DNA of 64,000 nt, from the NCBI GenBank assembly GCA_045612185.1, contig JAZKYO010000030.1, forward strand, positions 1 to 64,000, in the 5' to 3' direction. The notes beneath the pieces were generated by a model, which did not search any database, was not told where the DNA came from, and worked only from the letters and a program-made list of their open reading frames with translations. How positions within the stretch are numbered: the stretch's first letter is position 1; every line of letters starts with the position of its first letter. Below, piece after piece: positions 34,532-43,879 of this stretch. This stretch comes from RGIG8775 sp045612185. Lineage in GTDB: Bacteria > Bacillota > Clostridia > Oscillospirales > CAG-272. Both the position numbers and the translations under genes were made by a program.

Positions 34532-37381
34532 TTATCTTGCGTCAAAGAAGTTTATAATGTTATACTTCTGATTATTCAGTTCCTCCATAAACTTAGTAAG
34601 CTCGGTATACTCGTTACCTTGATTATCAATGATACCCTTATTGGAGTTTCTGTTGGAAAGATCGGCGTTAAGGTTATCGGGGTCATTGTCCCAGAACAAG
34701 AACCAGTCAAAACCGACGCATCCCTTGCACTCAAGGAGTGAAAGCGCGAAAGTTTGATAGAACTGTCCTCTTGCGGTCTGGTCCTTAACCGTCCAGCCCG
34801 CGCCCGATTCGTTGGTCATTCTGTTGTCCTTTTCCCAAACGTCCATTCCCTTTGCGTACCACTCGGTAACTACGAAAGGCTTACCTGCCCACTTAACCTG
34901 ATTTGCAACCAGTTCAAAATCAGCGTTCCATGCGCCATAATAGTTATAAGTGATAACGTCGCACCAATAACCCGCAACGCGCATTACGTATTCGTCGGTA
35001 TAACAGCCTTTAAGCATACGGCAACCCATATACTGATGATAAGGAGCGTATCTGTCAAGGGCGTTCTTAACCACCTCAAAATATCTGTCGTAAACCATCG
35101 CTCTGTACTCAAGGCAAAGCTCGTCGGTAACGTCTTCAACAGAAACGTTGGGGTTACCCGTTTTGAGATACATAAAGGTCCACGCGGCAGCGTAAGTATA
35201 AGCAAATCTAGCGTCCGTAGTATCAAGAGAAAGTGCGCTGACAAGCATTCTCTTAGAGTCTGGAAGCTCGTTATCACTCATCCAACCGTAGACGTTGGGG
35301 TTAGTAGCATAAGCGGAAACCGCACTTTTAACAGTTTCATCTGCCATGACAGCATATTCGGGGTCAAATACGGGAATAACGTCTCCGATAAGAGTGGTAT
35401 TACCGCTTTCGGAAATATCAAGTCCGTTTGCCTGACAGTATTTTTTTGCAACATACATGATATGTGTCTGTGTAATGGGGTTATTTGCCTTGATAAGATT
35501 TCCGATAGACGACCAACCGCCCGCGGAATTGAAGCCAAGCTCGTGAAGTCTGTCGCTTGTTGCCTGTGCCCAATTTGCCGTTGTTCCGTATTTTGCTTTA
35601 ACAACAGCGTTCTGATTTGGTGAACCTGTACCAATAGTTACAACAGCTGTACGGAAGAAGGGATATCCAAGCGGGTCTATTGTCCACCATCTATCACCGA
35701 TTTTCTTGGTATAGAAAAATCCTGTTGCCTCCTGCTTTATGGACTCGTCCATTAATCCGCCGTAGATATCGTATTTCTCCGTCTCAGCGGTGCTTGCGGA
35801 ATAGCCATTAAGCGTGCTTACAAGACGGGTGGGATAGTTTGTGTATTTGGTATTAGCTCCCGTTGTACCGCTGGCGTTTGTTGCGCCTACGTTCAAGGGA
35901 TATTCGGACATATCGGGCTGTATTTGCTCGATGTTTTCGTCTCCGCCCTGCTTAATGATTTCCCATCTGTGAAGCCACGTGGAAACTCGCTCCATCGCAA
36001 CCGCCCAAGGGTTCTCTCCGACATAACTAAGCTCTGTGGTAAAGTTTTTGTCTCCTATGTTTAGCACAAGTGAGGGTGACATAGTTTTAGACTCTTTTGA
36101 GGAAAAATTAAGTCTGCGAACCGAATCGGCATCCCCCTCAAGATATAGGGAGATTTCTTTATATCCGATATTGACAAGCTTTGAAACGTAATCAGTAACG
36201 TCTATTCTGACAGTTCCCTTGCCTTCAACCACCACCGAATTTATAAGCTCTTCCCTTTCGGGCAACGTATTATAGGTTACGCTCATTTCTTGCCAATCGT
36301 CGGGATAACAACCGTAAACATTAATTCTTGTGGGGTGATCATAGCTTTCGATACTGGTACAGTTCAATTCCAGAAACAGCTTATCATACTCCATGTTGTT
36401 AAGCTGTGAAACATCGAACTTCAGAAGCGTTATTCTGTAATATTCATTAGGCTTAGAACCGACAGCCTTAAAGTCAAGCATATCAGAATCTCCGAAATTA
36501 TCATCGGCGGTCTTTCCTGCCTGAACGTAAGCGTCTTCTTTAACGATTATTTTTGTAGAGTCGACCTTATGCACGCCAACTATCGTATCCAAGCCGTTTT
36601 GGGAAGGAATATATTCGGTTGCAGTACCTATAGATGCGCCGCTGTAAACCGAATCATCTGTCTTTGTTCCGTAGTAAACTGTAAGCGAAGGTCCTGCCTT
36701 TTCGCTTTCCTTAGACTCAAACTTGATATGAAGAGGCGTACTTGTGTTTTCCTTGATATAAAAAGCCACCTCTGTTTCACCCTTAGAAAGCGCGTATTTG
36801 ATGTAAGAAGCAACCGGGAAATCAAACACTTTACCGTTACCTACCACGTCATCGCGCAAGCTGATAAGCTCGTAATGCTCGGGCTGATTATTAAAGGTAA
36901 GTGTGTTTTCACTCCACGAGTCTGTGGGCGCGCCGTAGATTTCTACGACTGCGGTAGCGGGATTTCCGGAGTCATTCTGCTTCATTTTAAGCATAAGCTT
37001 AAGGTCAACAGCAGTAAAATCGTTATCACCTACCAAACAAGAAATATCAAACTTGAGATAGGTAAATCGAATGGGGGCGGAAGCCTCAGATTTAAGCTGA
37101 AGATCTACGTCACTACCGAAATTATCGTCAACGTTCTTGTTTCCTGCCGCCTTATACACGTAGGTATCTTCTTTTACTTCGATTGTATAATCCTCACGTT
37201 TTACGGGAGGGGCAGTTTCGGGGGGATCGGTTTCGGGAGCGTCTGTAACAAGTGGAGCATCTGTATGTGTTGGCTCATCGGTTATCTCATTGTCAACGGT
37301 TGTATCGGCAGGAGCGCCACAACCGCAAAGCAACATAATAACTACCAAAGCCACTATAAAAATTTTCCGGTTTTTCTTCAT
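34532..37381 (-). CDS. GH50-like lipoprotein glycosidase with two DNRLRE domains (array member 3)
   Basis: ATG 37381 follows AGAGGA and gives 949 residues. The lipobox is MLLCGCGAP, followed by a Thr/Asp/Pro-rich linker. DNRLRE domains begin IEVKEDTYVYKAA and IIVKEDAYVQAG. The catalytic region shows TKKIGDRWWTIDPLGYPFFR, acid/base Glu in SDNELPD near 704 and nucleophile Glu in VTEWYAKG near 839. Only 21 bases separate it from the end of array member 4, with no terminator between them, so the two form one transcript. Confidence 0.7.
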   Translation of the reverse strand: MKKNRKIFIVALVVIMLLCGCGAPADTTVDNEITDEPTHTDAPLVTDAPETDPPETAPPVKREDYTIEVKEDTYVYKAAGNKNVDDNFGSDVDLQLKSEASAPIRFTYLKFDISCLVGDNDFTAVDLKLMLKMKQNDSGNPATAVVEIYGAPTDSWSENTLTFNNQPEHYELISLRDDVVGNGKVFDFPVASYIKYALSKGETEVAFYIKENTSTPLHIKFESKESEKAGPSLTVYYGTKTDDSVYSGASIGTATEYIPSQNGLDTIVGVHKVDSTKIIVKEDAYVQAGKTADDNFGDSDMLDFKAVGSKPNEYYRITLLKFDVSQLNNMEYDKLFLELNCTSIESYDHPTRINVYGCYPDDWQEMSVTYNTLPEREELINSVVVEGKGTVRIDVTDYVSKLVNIGYKEISLYLEGDADSVRRLNFSSKESKTMSPSLVLNIGDKNFTTELSYVGENPWAVAMERVSTWLHRWEIIKQGGDENIEQIQPDMSEYPLNVGATNASGTTGANTKYTNYPTRLVSTLNGYSASTAETEKYDIYGGLMDESIKQEATGFFYTKKIGDRWWTIDPLGYPFFRTAVVTIGTGSPNQNAVVKAKYGTTANWAQATSDRLHELGFNSAGGWSSIGNLIKANNPITQTHIMYVAKKYCQANGLDISESGNTTLIGDVIPVFDPEYAVMADETVKSAVSAYATNPNVYGWMSDNELPDSKRMLVSALSLDTTDARFAYTYAAAWTFMYLKTGNPNVSVEDVTDELCLEYRAMVYDRYFEVVKNALDRYAPYHQYMGCRMLKGCYTDEYVMRVAGYWCDVITYNYYGAWNADFELVANQVKWAGKPFVVTEWYAKGMDVWEKDNRMTNESGAGWTVKDQTARGQFYQTFALSLLECKGCVGFDWFLFWDNDPDNLNADLSNRNSNKGIIDNQGNEYTELTKFMEELNNQKYNIINFFDAR

Positions 37382-37402
37382 AATTTGTCCTCTCATAATT
37401 AA

Positions 37403-40216
37403 TTATCTGGCATCGAAGTACTCAATAATCGTGTATTTTTGATCATTAAGTTCTTTCATATAATCTGAAAGGTCGGTATATTCTGTTCCCTCGTTGGAGT
37501 ACATACCCTTATTTGAGTCTCTGTTTGAGGGGTCTGCGCCAGCGTCTGTTGGGTCATTATCCCAATACTTGAACCAGTCAAAGCCCGCGCATCCCTTACA
37601 TTCCATAAGCATAAGCGCGTAGTTCTGGTAGTACTTTCCGCGGTCATCCTGAGTTCTTACAGTCCAGCCCGCACCCGTCTTATTGACGATAAGAGGATTC
37701 TTTTCCCAAACGTCCATTCCCTTTGCGTACCATTCGGTAACTACGAAGGGAGTATCTCCAAGCCAGTTCTGAATATTTCTGAGAAGAGTGGGATCACCTT
37801 CCCACGCACCGTAGTAGTTAAAGGTAACAACGTCGCACCAGTAGCCCGCAACACGCATAATGTACTCGCGTTTATAGTTGTTGTTTACAAAGCGGCAACC
37901 CATATACATATGATTGGGGTCGTACTTTTCAAGTGCCTTTGTTACAACTTCAAAATACTTATCATAGGTCATAGCAAGATACTCGTTACGAAGCTCGTCT
38001 GTAATATCCATCACAGACACGTCAGCTTTGCCGGTTTTGAGATACATAAATGTCCATGCGGTGGCGTAGGTATAAACACGTTTCACATCAGTAAAGTCAA
38101 GCGCAAGCGCATGGTCAAGCATATTAAGGTTATCGGCAAGCTCATTATCACTCATCCATCCGTAAACAGAAGGATTATTTACGTAGGGCTCTACCGCTTT
38201 CTTTATATGACTATCCGCAAAGACTGCGAATTCGGGGTCAAATGAAGGTATTACGTCATCCTTGGGAAGTCTTGATCCTCCCGAGGAAACCTTAACACCT
38301 ATATGCTTACCGTACTGAGTAGCCACATTGAATATCTGTGTCTGAGAAATAGGATTGTCGATACCCGAAAGAGTAGCGATATCCGACCATCCGCCCGCGG
38401 AATTGAAGCCAAGTTCAAAGAGTCTCTCGGTCGCTGCTACGCCCCAAGCGGCTTTTGTTCCATATTTAGCAAGTGTTATCTCCTTCTGTGCCGGAGATGA
38501 ACCGTAAGCCACCTGAACTACCGAAACGCGGTAGAAGGGATAGCCGAGGGGGTCAATATTCCACCAACGATCGCCTATTTTCTTGGTATAGAAATAGCCT
38601 GTTGCCTTGTATTTTTCACCGCCCATATATCCACCGTACTCATCGTAGAGCTTTGTTTCCTTGGCATTAGCCTTAAAGCCTTTAAGGGTACTCAGATTTC
38701 TTGTGGGGTACTGAGAATAAACGGTACTTGCGCCGTTAGTCTTACCTGCGGTGGTAGCGTCTACCGTGATAGAATACTCCGCGGGATCTTTCACTATAAG
38801 CTCAGCATCTGTTCTGCCGTGACTCTTGATTTCTTCCCATCTTGCAAGCCACGTATTTACAGACGTCATAGCCACGTCCCAAGGATTCTCGCCTTTATAT
38901 CTAAGCTTTGTAGTGAAGTTCAACTTACCGTAGTTAATTTCAAGACGGGGAGCTTTTCCGCCGACCTTTTCGGAGGAATCAATTCTTGTTCGGTACATAG
39001 AGGATGTTTCTCCGTCGAGATAGAAGGAAATAACGTCATCTCCGCGTTTTATTGCCTGCTTTACGTAATCAGTTACATCTATGCGTTTTTCACCAGTGCC
39101 TACGATGGAACAGCTTGTTATAAGTTCTTCTTTTTCGCACAAAGTATTGTACGTAACAGTTCCTTCATCCCAAGCGTAAGGATCACAGCCGAACACTTTT
39201 ATTACTCTTGCTTTATTCGGCTGTTCCATTTCAAAGACATTAAAGTAAATATACACCTTTGATATATCCTCTCTATTTATAGAAGAAACATCAAATTTAA
39301 GAAGAGTAATTCGGTAAGTAGAGATAGATTTTTCTGCGGGAGCCTTATGTTCAAGAACTTCGGAGCTGCCGAAATTCTTATCCACCGATGCGCCACCCTC
39401 TACATAGGTATCCTCCAAAACGGGAACCATACCGACTTCAACAGTACTCCAACCAAGGAGTTTATCCAAACCGTTTTGAGATATTTCCGGTTCCGGAGTT
39501 TTTGTTTTACCGTTATAGATTGCTGTATCTACCTTTGTTCCGTAATATACGGAAAGTTTGGGGGCGTTCTCCCCCGCTTCTTTGGAAGCCCATCTTGTAT
39601 GAAGCGCGACGCCAGCCGAAGCCTCTTTAAGATAAAAAGCTATTTCGCTTTGTCCGTTGGCAAGCGCTTTTCTTACATAATCTGTTATCGGGAAAGAATT
39701 TATCACCTTATCCGCAGTAATATCGTTTTTAACGGTAATTACATCGAATATCTCAGGCTGTGTATTGAAGGTAAGATCAGACTCGGTCCACTCGGTACCT
39801 GCGCCATACACCTCGATAGTCGCAAAGGGGGTTGCCGCGTCCTGCTGTCTTACAGTAAGCATAAGATCGAGCTCGATAGACGTAAAATCGTTATCTCCTT
39901 TAAGTGAGGATATGTCGAACTTAAGATATCCATAACGTGTAAGACTGTTACCGTTGGACTTTGTGTGTATCTCGACATCCGAGCCGTAATTGGTATCTTT
40001 AAGATCGGTGTTGCCGTTTTTGTTCATAACGTATGAATCCTCCTTTACGGGGATAGTGTGGTCAAATCTCTCTACCGGTACGGGAGGCTCTGTTTCGGCC
40101 TGAGGTGTTTCGGGAGCATCCGTCACAACGGGAACCGTGGTATCGTCTCCCACAACCGAATTGCACGAGCTGAGCAACATAAGAGACGCCAGCAAAATCG
40201 CAAAAAATTTTTTCAT
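37403..40216 (-). CDS. GH50-like lipoprotein glycosidase with two DNRLRE domains (array member 4)
   Basis: ATG 40216 follows GAAAGGAAG; the product has 937 residues and a lipobox LMLLSSCNS. DNRLRE domains begin IPVKEDSYVMNKN and VPVLEDTYVEGG. The catalytic region has TKKIGDRWWNIDPLGYPFYR, acid/base Glu in SDNELADN near 690 and nucleophile Glu in VTEWYAKG near 827. It is the most divergent of the two-domain members (SDNELA instead of SDNELP, and GAGWTVRTQDDRGKYYQNYA). Its second DNRLRE domain shares VPVLEDTYVEGG with the single domain of member 1. It is first in a two-gene operon with member 3. Confidence 0.7.
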   Translation of the reverse strand: MKKFFAILLASLMLLSSCNSVVGDDTTVPVVTDAPETPQAETEPPVPVERFDHTIPVKEDSYVMNKNGNTDLKDTNYGSDVEIHTKSNGNSLTRYGYLKFDISSLKGDNDFTSIELDLMLTVRQQDAATPFATIEVYGAGTEWTESDLTFNTQPEIFDVITVKNDITADKVINSFPITDYVRKALANGQSEIAFYLKEASAGVALHTRWASKEAGENAPKLSVYYGTKVDTAIYNGKTKTPEPEISQNGLDKLLGWSTVEVGMVPVLEDTYVEGGASVDKNFGSSEVLEHKAPAEKSISTYRITLLKFDVSSINREDISKVYIYFNVFEMEQPNKARVIKVFGCDPYAWDEGTVTYNTLCEKEELITSCSIVGTGEKRIDVTDYVKQAIKRGDDVISFYLDGETSSMYRTRIDSSEKVGGKAPRLEINYGKLNFTTKLRYKGENPWDVAMTSVNTWLARWEEIKSHGRTDAELIVKDPAEYSITVDATTAGKTNGASTVYSQYPTRNLSTLKGFKANAKETKLYDEYGGYMGGEKYKATGYFYTKKIGDRWWNIDPLGYPFYRVSVVQVAYGSSPAQKEITLAKYGTKAAWGVAATERLFELGFNSAGGWSDIATLSGIDNPISQTQIFNVATQYGKHIGVKVSSGGSRLPKDDVIPSFDPEFAVFADSHIKKAVEPYVNNPSVYGWMSDNELADNLNMLDHALALDFTDVKRVYTYATAWTFMYLKTGKADVSVMDITDELRNEYLAMTYDKYFEVVTKALEKYDPNHMYMGCRFVNNNYKREYIMRVAGYWCDVVTFNYYGAWEGDPTLLRNIQNWLGDTPFVVTEWYAKGMDVWEKNPLIVNKTGAGWTVRTQDDRGKYYQNYALMLMECKGCAGFDWFKYWDNDPTDAGADPSNRDSNKGMYSNEGTEYTDLSDYMKELNDQKYTIIEYFDAR

Positions 40217-40260
40217 AATTTTCTTCCTTTCATTATAAATCATTATAAATATACATTTTA

Positions 40261-40289
40261 ATTATACCATAATTAAACATGCTTTTCAA
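40261..40289 (-). promoter_or_regulatory. promoter of the GH operon (members 4 and 3)
   Basis: TTGAAA (40284-40289), 17 bases, TATAAT (40261-40266) on the minus strand. Confidence 0.75.
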
Positions 40290-40363
40290 TAGAACAAAAA
40301 GTAGAAAAAAAGGTATTATATTTGGTTAATATAAACAAATATTTTACACCGTGCAAAAGCAAT

Positions 40364-40395
40364 AAAAAAGCCCAACCTTCTTGCGAAAGTTGGGC
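40364..40395 (-). terminator. terminator of pgk-tpiA
   Basis: On the minus strand GCCCAACTTT and AAGGTTGGGC form a stem, followed by TTTTTTATT. Confidence 0.85.
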
Positions 40396-40410
40396 AAATA
40401 TTAATCAAAT

Positions 40411-41178
40411 TTACTGTGCGGCGTCAACGATAGCCTTGAATTTTTCTGCCACGAGAGACGCGCCACCGATAAGTCCGCCATCAACGTTGGGCTTGGAAAG
40501 AAGCTCAGCGGCATTCTTATCGTTCATAGAACCGCCGTACTGAACGGTAACGGTTTCAGCAACGTCAGCACCGTAAGCCTCAGCGATAGCGGCACGGACA
40601 AATCCGTTACCCTCGTCTGCCTGATCAGCGGTAGCGGTAACGCCTGTACCGATAGCCCAAACGGGCTCATAAGCGATGATTACGTTCTTAAGCTGCTCTG
40701 CACTAACGTTTGTAAGAGCCATCTTTGTCTGGAACTTAAGTAGAGTCTCGGTATATCCAAGCTCTCTCTGCTCAAGTGTTTCTCCAACACAAACGATAGC
40801 CTTAAGACCTGCGCCCAGAGCCGCAAGTGTACGAAGATTTACTGTCTGGTCGGTTTCAGCAAAGTACTGTCTTCTCTCGGAGTGACCGATAACGACGTAC
40901 TCTACACCTGCTTCAACAAGCATTTCGGCAGAAATTTCGCCTGTGTAAGCACCCGAAGCCTTAAAATGAACGTTTTCAGCTCCGATCTTTATGTTCGAGC
41001 CCTTAGTTGCTTCGATCGCGGCGGGAATATCTATTGCGGGAACGCAAAGAACAACGTCGCACGCATCCTTACCTGCAACGAGGGGCTTCATCTCCTCAAT
41101 AAGTGCGGTTGCGCTCTTGGGAGTCATATTCATTTTCCAGTTACCCGCGATAACTGTTCTTCTCTTAGAAGGATTCAT
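40411..41178 (-). CDS. tpiA: triosephosphate isomerase
   Basis: The 255-residue enzyme interconverts dihydroxyacetone phosphate and glyceraldehyde 3-phosphate. Active-site features are NWKMN (Lys near residue 16), the catalytic His in IGHSERR and the catalytic Glu in AYEPVWAIGTG. The phosphate-binding end reads VQYGGSMNDKN and GGLIGGASL. It lies 61 bases behind pgk on the same strand, a common glycolytic pair. Confidence 0.97.
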   Translation of the reverse strand: MNPSKRRTVIAGNWKMNMTPKSATALIEEMKPLVAGKDACDVVLCVPAIDIPAAIEATKGSNIKIGAENVHFKASGAYTGEISAEMLVEAGVEYVVIGHSERRQYFAETDQTVNLRTLAALGAGLKAIVCVGETLEQRELGYTETLLKFQTKMALTNVSAEQLKNVIIAYEPVWAIGTGVTATADQADEGNGFVRAAIAEAYGADVAETVTVQYGGSMNDKNAAELLSKPNVDGGLIGGASLVAEKFKAIVDAAQ

Positions 41179-41239
41179 TTCAATTCTCCTTTATTTACTG
41201 ATATGAGGGGCGGATTGACCGCCCCTGAATAATTTTTTA

Positions 41240-42439
41240 TTACTTGTCCTGAAGGCAAGCGATACCGGGAAGCTCAAGTCCTTCAAGGAACTCAAGAGAA
41301 GCACCGCCACCGGTGGAAATATGTGTGATCTTGGAAGCGTAGCCAAGCTGCTCGCAAGCTGCCGCGGAGTCTCCACCGCCTACGATAGTGATAGCCTCGG
41401 ACTCTGCGAGAGCCTCAGCAACAGCGATTGTACCCTTTGCAAGAGTGGGGTTCTCAAACACGCCCATAGGACCGTTCCAAACAACGGTCTTAGCGCTCTT
41501 TGCGGCATCTGCGAAGAGCTTCTTTGTCTTATCACCGATATCAAGACCCATCTTATCAGCGGGAATCTCGTTTGAGGGAACTATCTCAACATCGATAGGA
41601 GCATCGATAGGATCGGGGAATGCCTTAGCAACAACTGTATCGATAGGAAGAAGAAGCTTTACGCCCTTCTCCTCAGCCTTAGCCATCATCTCACGGCAGT
41701 ACTCAACCTTTGTTTCGTCAAAGAGAGATGTACCGATGCCATATCCCTTAGCGGCAAGGAATGTATAAGCCATACCACCACCGATAATAAGAGTATCAAC
41801 CTTTGTAAGGAGGTTGTTGATAACGTTAAGCTTATCGGAAACCTTTGCACCGCCGAGAATAGCAACGAAGGGACGCTCGGGATCAGCAAGAGCCTTACCC
41901 ATAACACCGATTTCCTTCTGGATAAGGTAACCGCAAACAGCGGGAAGGTAATCTGCAACACCTGCTGTGGAAGCGTGTGCGCGGTGAGCCGCGCCAAACG
42001 CGTCGTTTACGAAAATGTCGGCAAGAGAAGCAAGCTCCTTAGCAAACTCGGGATCGTTCTTTTCTTCTCTCTTGTCAAAACGGGTATTCTCAAGAAGAAC
42101 AGCCTGTCCTTCCTTAAGAGCGGCTGCCTTAGCCTTAGCGTCTGCGCCGATTGTGTCAGCCGCAAGCTCTACGGTCTGACCGAGAAGCTCAGTAAGTCTT
42201 GCCGCAACAGGTGCAAGAGAATACTTAGCAACAACTTCTCCCTTGGGCTTACCCATGTGAGAGCAAAGAATTACCTTTGCGCCCTTGGAAAGAAGGTACT
42301 TGATTGTGGGAAGTGCCTCAACGATTCTCTTATCGCTGGTGATTACGCCTTCCTTGAGAGGTACATTGAAGTCGCAACGAACAAGAACTCTCTTGCCGGC
42401 TACATCAATATCTTCGATGTTTTTCTTATTGTAGGTCAT
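41240..42439 (-). CDS. pgk: phosphoglycerate kinase
   Basis: The 399-residue enzyme transfers the phosphate of 1,3-bisphosphoglycerate to ADP. Visible signatures are VLVRCDFNVPLKEG, the substrate-site SHMGKPKGE, VNDAFGAAHRAHAS and the nucleotide-site GGGDSAAACEQLG. Length and order are normal. AAAGGCGG precedes the ATG. It is first in an operon with tpiA. Confidence 0.97.
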   Translation of the reverse strand: MTYNKKNIEDIDVAGKRVLVRCDFNVPLKEGVITSDKRIVEALPTIKYLLSKGAKVILCSHMGKPKGEVVAKYSLAPVAARLTELLGQTVELAADTIGADAKAKAAALKEGQAVLLENTRFDKREEKNDPEFAKELASLADIFVNDAFGAAHRAHASTAGVADYLPAVCGYLIQKEIGVMGKALADPERPFVAILGGAKVSDKLNVINNLLTKVDTLIIGGGMAYTFLAAKGYGIGTSLFDETKVEYCREMMAKAEEKGVKLLLPIDTVVAKAFPDPIDAPIDVEIVPSNEIPADKMGLDIGDKTKKLFADAAKSAKTVVWNGPMGVFENPTLAKGTIAVAEALAESEAITIVGGGDSAAACEQLGYASKITHISTGGGASLEFLEGLELPGIACLQDK

Positions 42440-42478
42440 TTTTGTGTCCGCCTTTCATATTTTTTTACACCATATATT

Positions 42479-42507
42479 AATATACCACAAATGTAAGATT
42501 TTATCAA
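42479..42507 (-). promoter_or_regulatory. promoter of pgk-tpiA
   Basis: TTGATA (42502-42507), 17 bases, TATATT (42479-42484) on the minus strand. Confidence 0.7.
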
Positions 42508-42559
42508 TACCTATTTGTGAAAAATTTCTCAATTTCCAAAAAAATTTATTGTACAATAT

Positions 42560-42591
42560 AACAAAAGAACGCCGCGCGTTGCGCGGCGTTC
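42560..42591 (-). terminator. terminator of the first CxxC lipoprotein gene
   Basis: GAACGCCGCGC and GCGCGGCGTTC form an 11-bp stem with a T-rich minus-strand tail. Confidence 0.85.
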
Positions 42592-42606
42592 CAAATCATA
42601 CTTTAA

Positions 42607-43623
42607 TTACTTAGCAACAGACATAAGGATCTCGTCGATATATGCCTCGAACTGACCCTGATCGTCAAAGAATCTTACAGAAGAATCTGTCTTGCCTGCA
42701 ACAGATGCGCCAAGCTTGCCTGTGCCTTCAGCGGTCTTACCGTCAAAGCCAACAAACTCAACCTTTACATCGCCCTTAGCAGGATCAACTACAACTGTAA
42801 CCTTATCCCAACCCTTATCGGAGAAGGCTGCAACTGCCTTATTGTTACCAACTGTGTAGATATCACCTACACCGTCAACTGTAAGAAGCTTATACTCTGT
42901 ACCACCGATTGTCCATGTAAGGAGATCAAGTGTGCCGGTAAGAGGATACTCATCAAACTTAGCCATAAAGGAAATTGTGAATGTCTTTGCAGCAAACGCA
43001 TTGTTCTTATCTGTAAGCTCGAAGTAACCTGCGGGGTTGATTCCGCTATCACCTGTGGGAACGTTTGCATAGTTGTTGGTCTCTTCACCGTCAACGAAAG
43101 AAACAACCTGAGTTGCGAATGCGCCCTTGTATGTAATGTCATTTGCAAACTTGTCCGCTACGTTCTTGATGTCAGCAACATCATCGAAAGACGTATAGAA
43201 GAAGGGGAACTCGATTGCGGAGTAATCAGCAACCTTTGTACCGTTAGCGTCCTCTACATACTCATCAGCACATACTGTGCAGAACTGCTTTGTGTAAGCG
43301 CCGTCTGTGCTCTTAAGAGGAGAGTACATATGAGCAGCGGGAATAACTTCGTCCCAAGTAAGGTTACAAGAACGGCAAACCATTGTGTACTTACCGTCTG
43401 TTGTACAACTAGCCTCTACGCGGCTACCGGGAACTTCTCTGGTACGAGTGTGCTTGCACTCCTCTTCAGGCTCAGTATCTGTGCCCTGTGTGTCGGGGGC
43501 CTGTGTATCGGGAGCATCTGTAACATCAGGTGCCGTTGTGTCTGTTCCGCCACCGCAAGCTGCGAAAGCACAAACTACCATCACAAGTGCGATAACAAGC
43601 GCCATAATCTTTGTGAATTTCAT
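42607..43623 (-). CDS. lipoprotein with short CxxC stalk and concanavalin-like domain (array member A)
   Basis: ATG 43623 follows GGAGGAAG; an upstream extension has no ribosome site. The 338-residue protein has lipobox AFAACGGG, a Thr/Asp/Pro linker and a short cysteine segment with CKHTRTREVPGS, VCRSCNLTWDEVIPAAH and FCTVCADEY, then about 220 residues of beta-sandwich (TISFMAKFDEYPLTGTL, and ending YIDEILMSVAK). It belongs to a six-gene family on this strand. It probably binds a carbohydrate or another surface; no catalytic motif is visible. Confidence 0.65.
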   Translation of the reverse strand: MKFTKIMALVIALVMVVCAFAACGGGTDTTAPDVTDAPDTQAPDTQGTDTEPEEECKHTRTREVPGSRVEASCTTDGKYTMVCRSCNLTWDEVIPAAHMYSPLKSTDGAYTKQFCTVCADEYVEDANGTKVADYSAIEFPFFYTSFDDVADIKNVADKFANDITYKGAFATQVVSFVDGEETNNYANVPTGDSGINPAGYFELTDKNNAFAAKTFTISFMAKFDEYPLTGTLDLLTWTIGGTEYKLLTVDGVGDIYTVGNNKAVAAFSDKGWDKVTVVVDPAKGDVKVEFVGFDGKTAEGTGKLGASVAGKTDSSVRFFDDQGQFEAYIDEILMSVAK

Positions 43624-43711
43624 GATTCTTCCTCCAAAAATTAAAGAAATAATTTTGCATCTCCCAACCAAGCATAAATGTAGCTTTTTTGGGGTCAACA
43701 CTTATGCTAAT

Positions 43712-43740
43712 AATATATCACAAAAAGTTTTTTTTGTCAA
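43712..43740 (-). promoter_or_regulatory. promoter of array member A
   Basis: TTGACA (43735-43740), 17 bases, TATATT (43712-43717) on the minus strand. Confidence 0.8.
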
Positions 43741-43839
43741 TAGTTTATACGAAAAGACATTTGCTTTTTTTGAAAGCTTATTTAATCTGTACAAAACCAA
43801 ACAGCAAATACTATGCACTTTGACCATAATATCAAACGC

Positions 43840-43868
43840 AAAAAGGCGGCACCGTTACCGATGCCGCC
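43840..43868 (-). terminator. terminator of array member B
   Basis: GGCGGCACCG (43845-43854) pairs with CGATGCCGCC (43859-43868) with one mismatch; TTTTT follows on the minus strand. Confidence 0.8.
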
Positions 43869-43879
43869 AAATATGTTAT

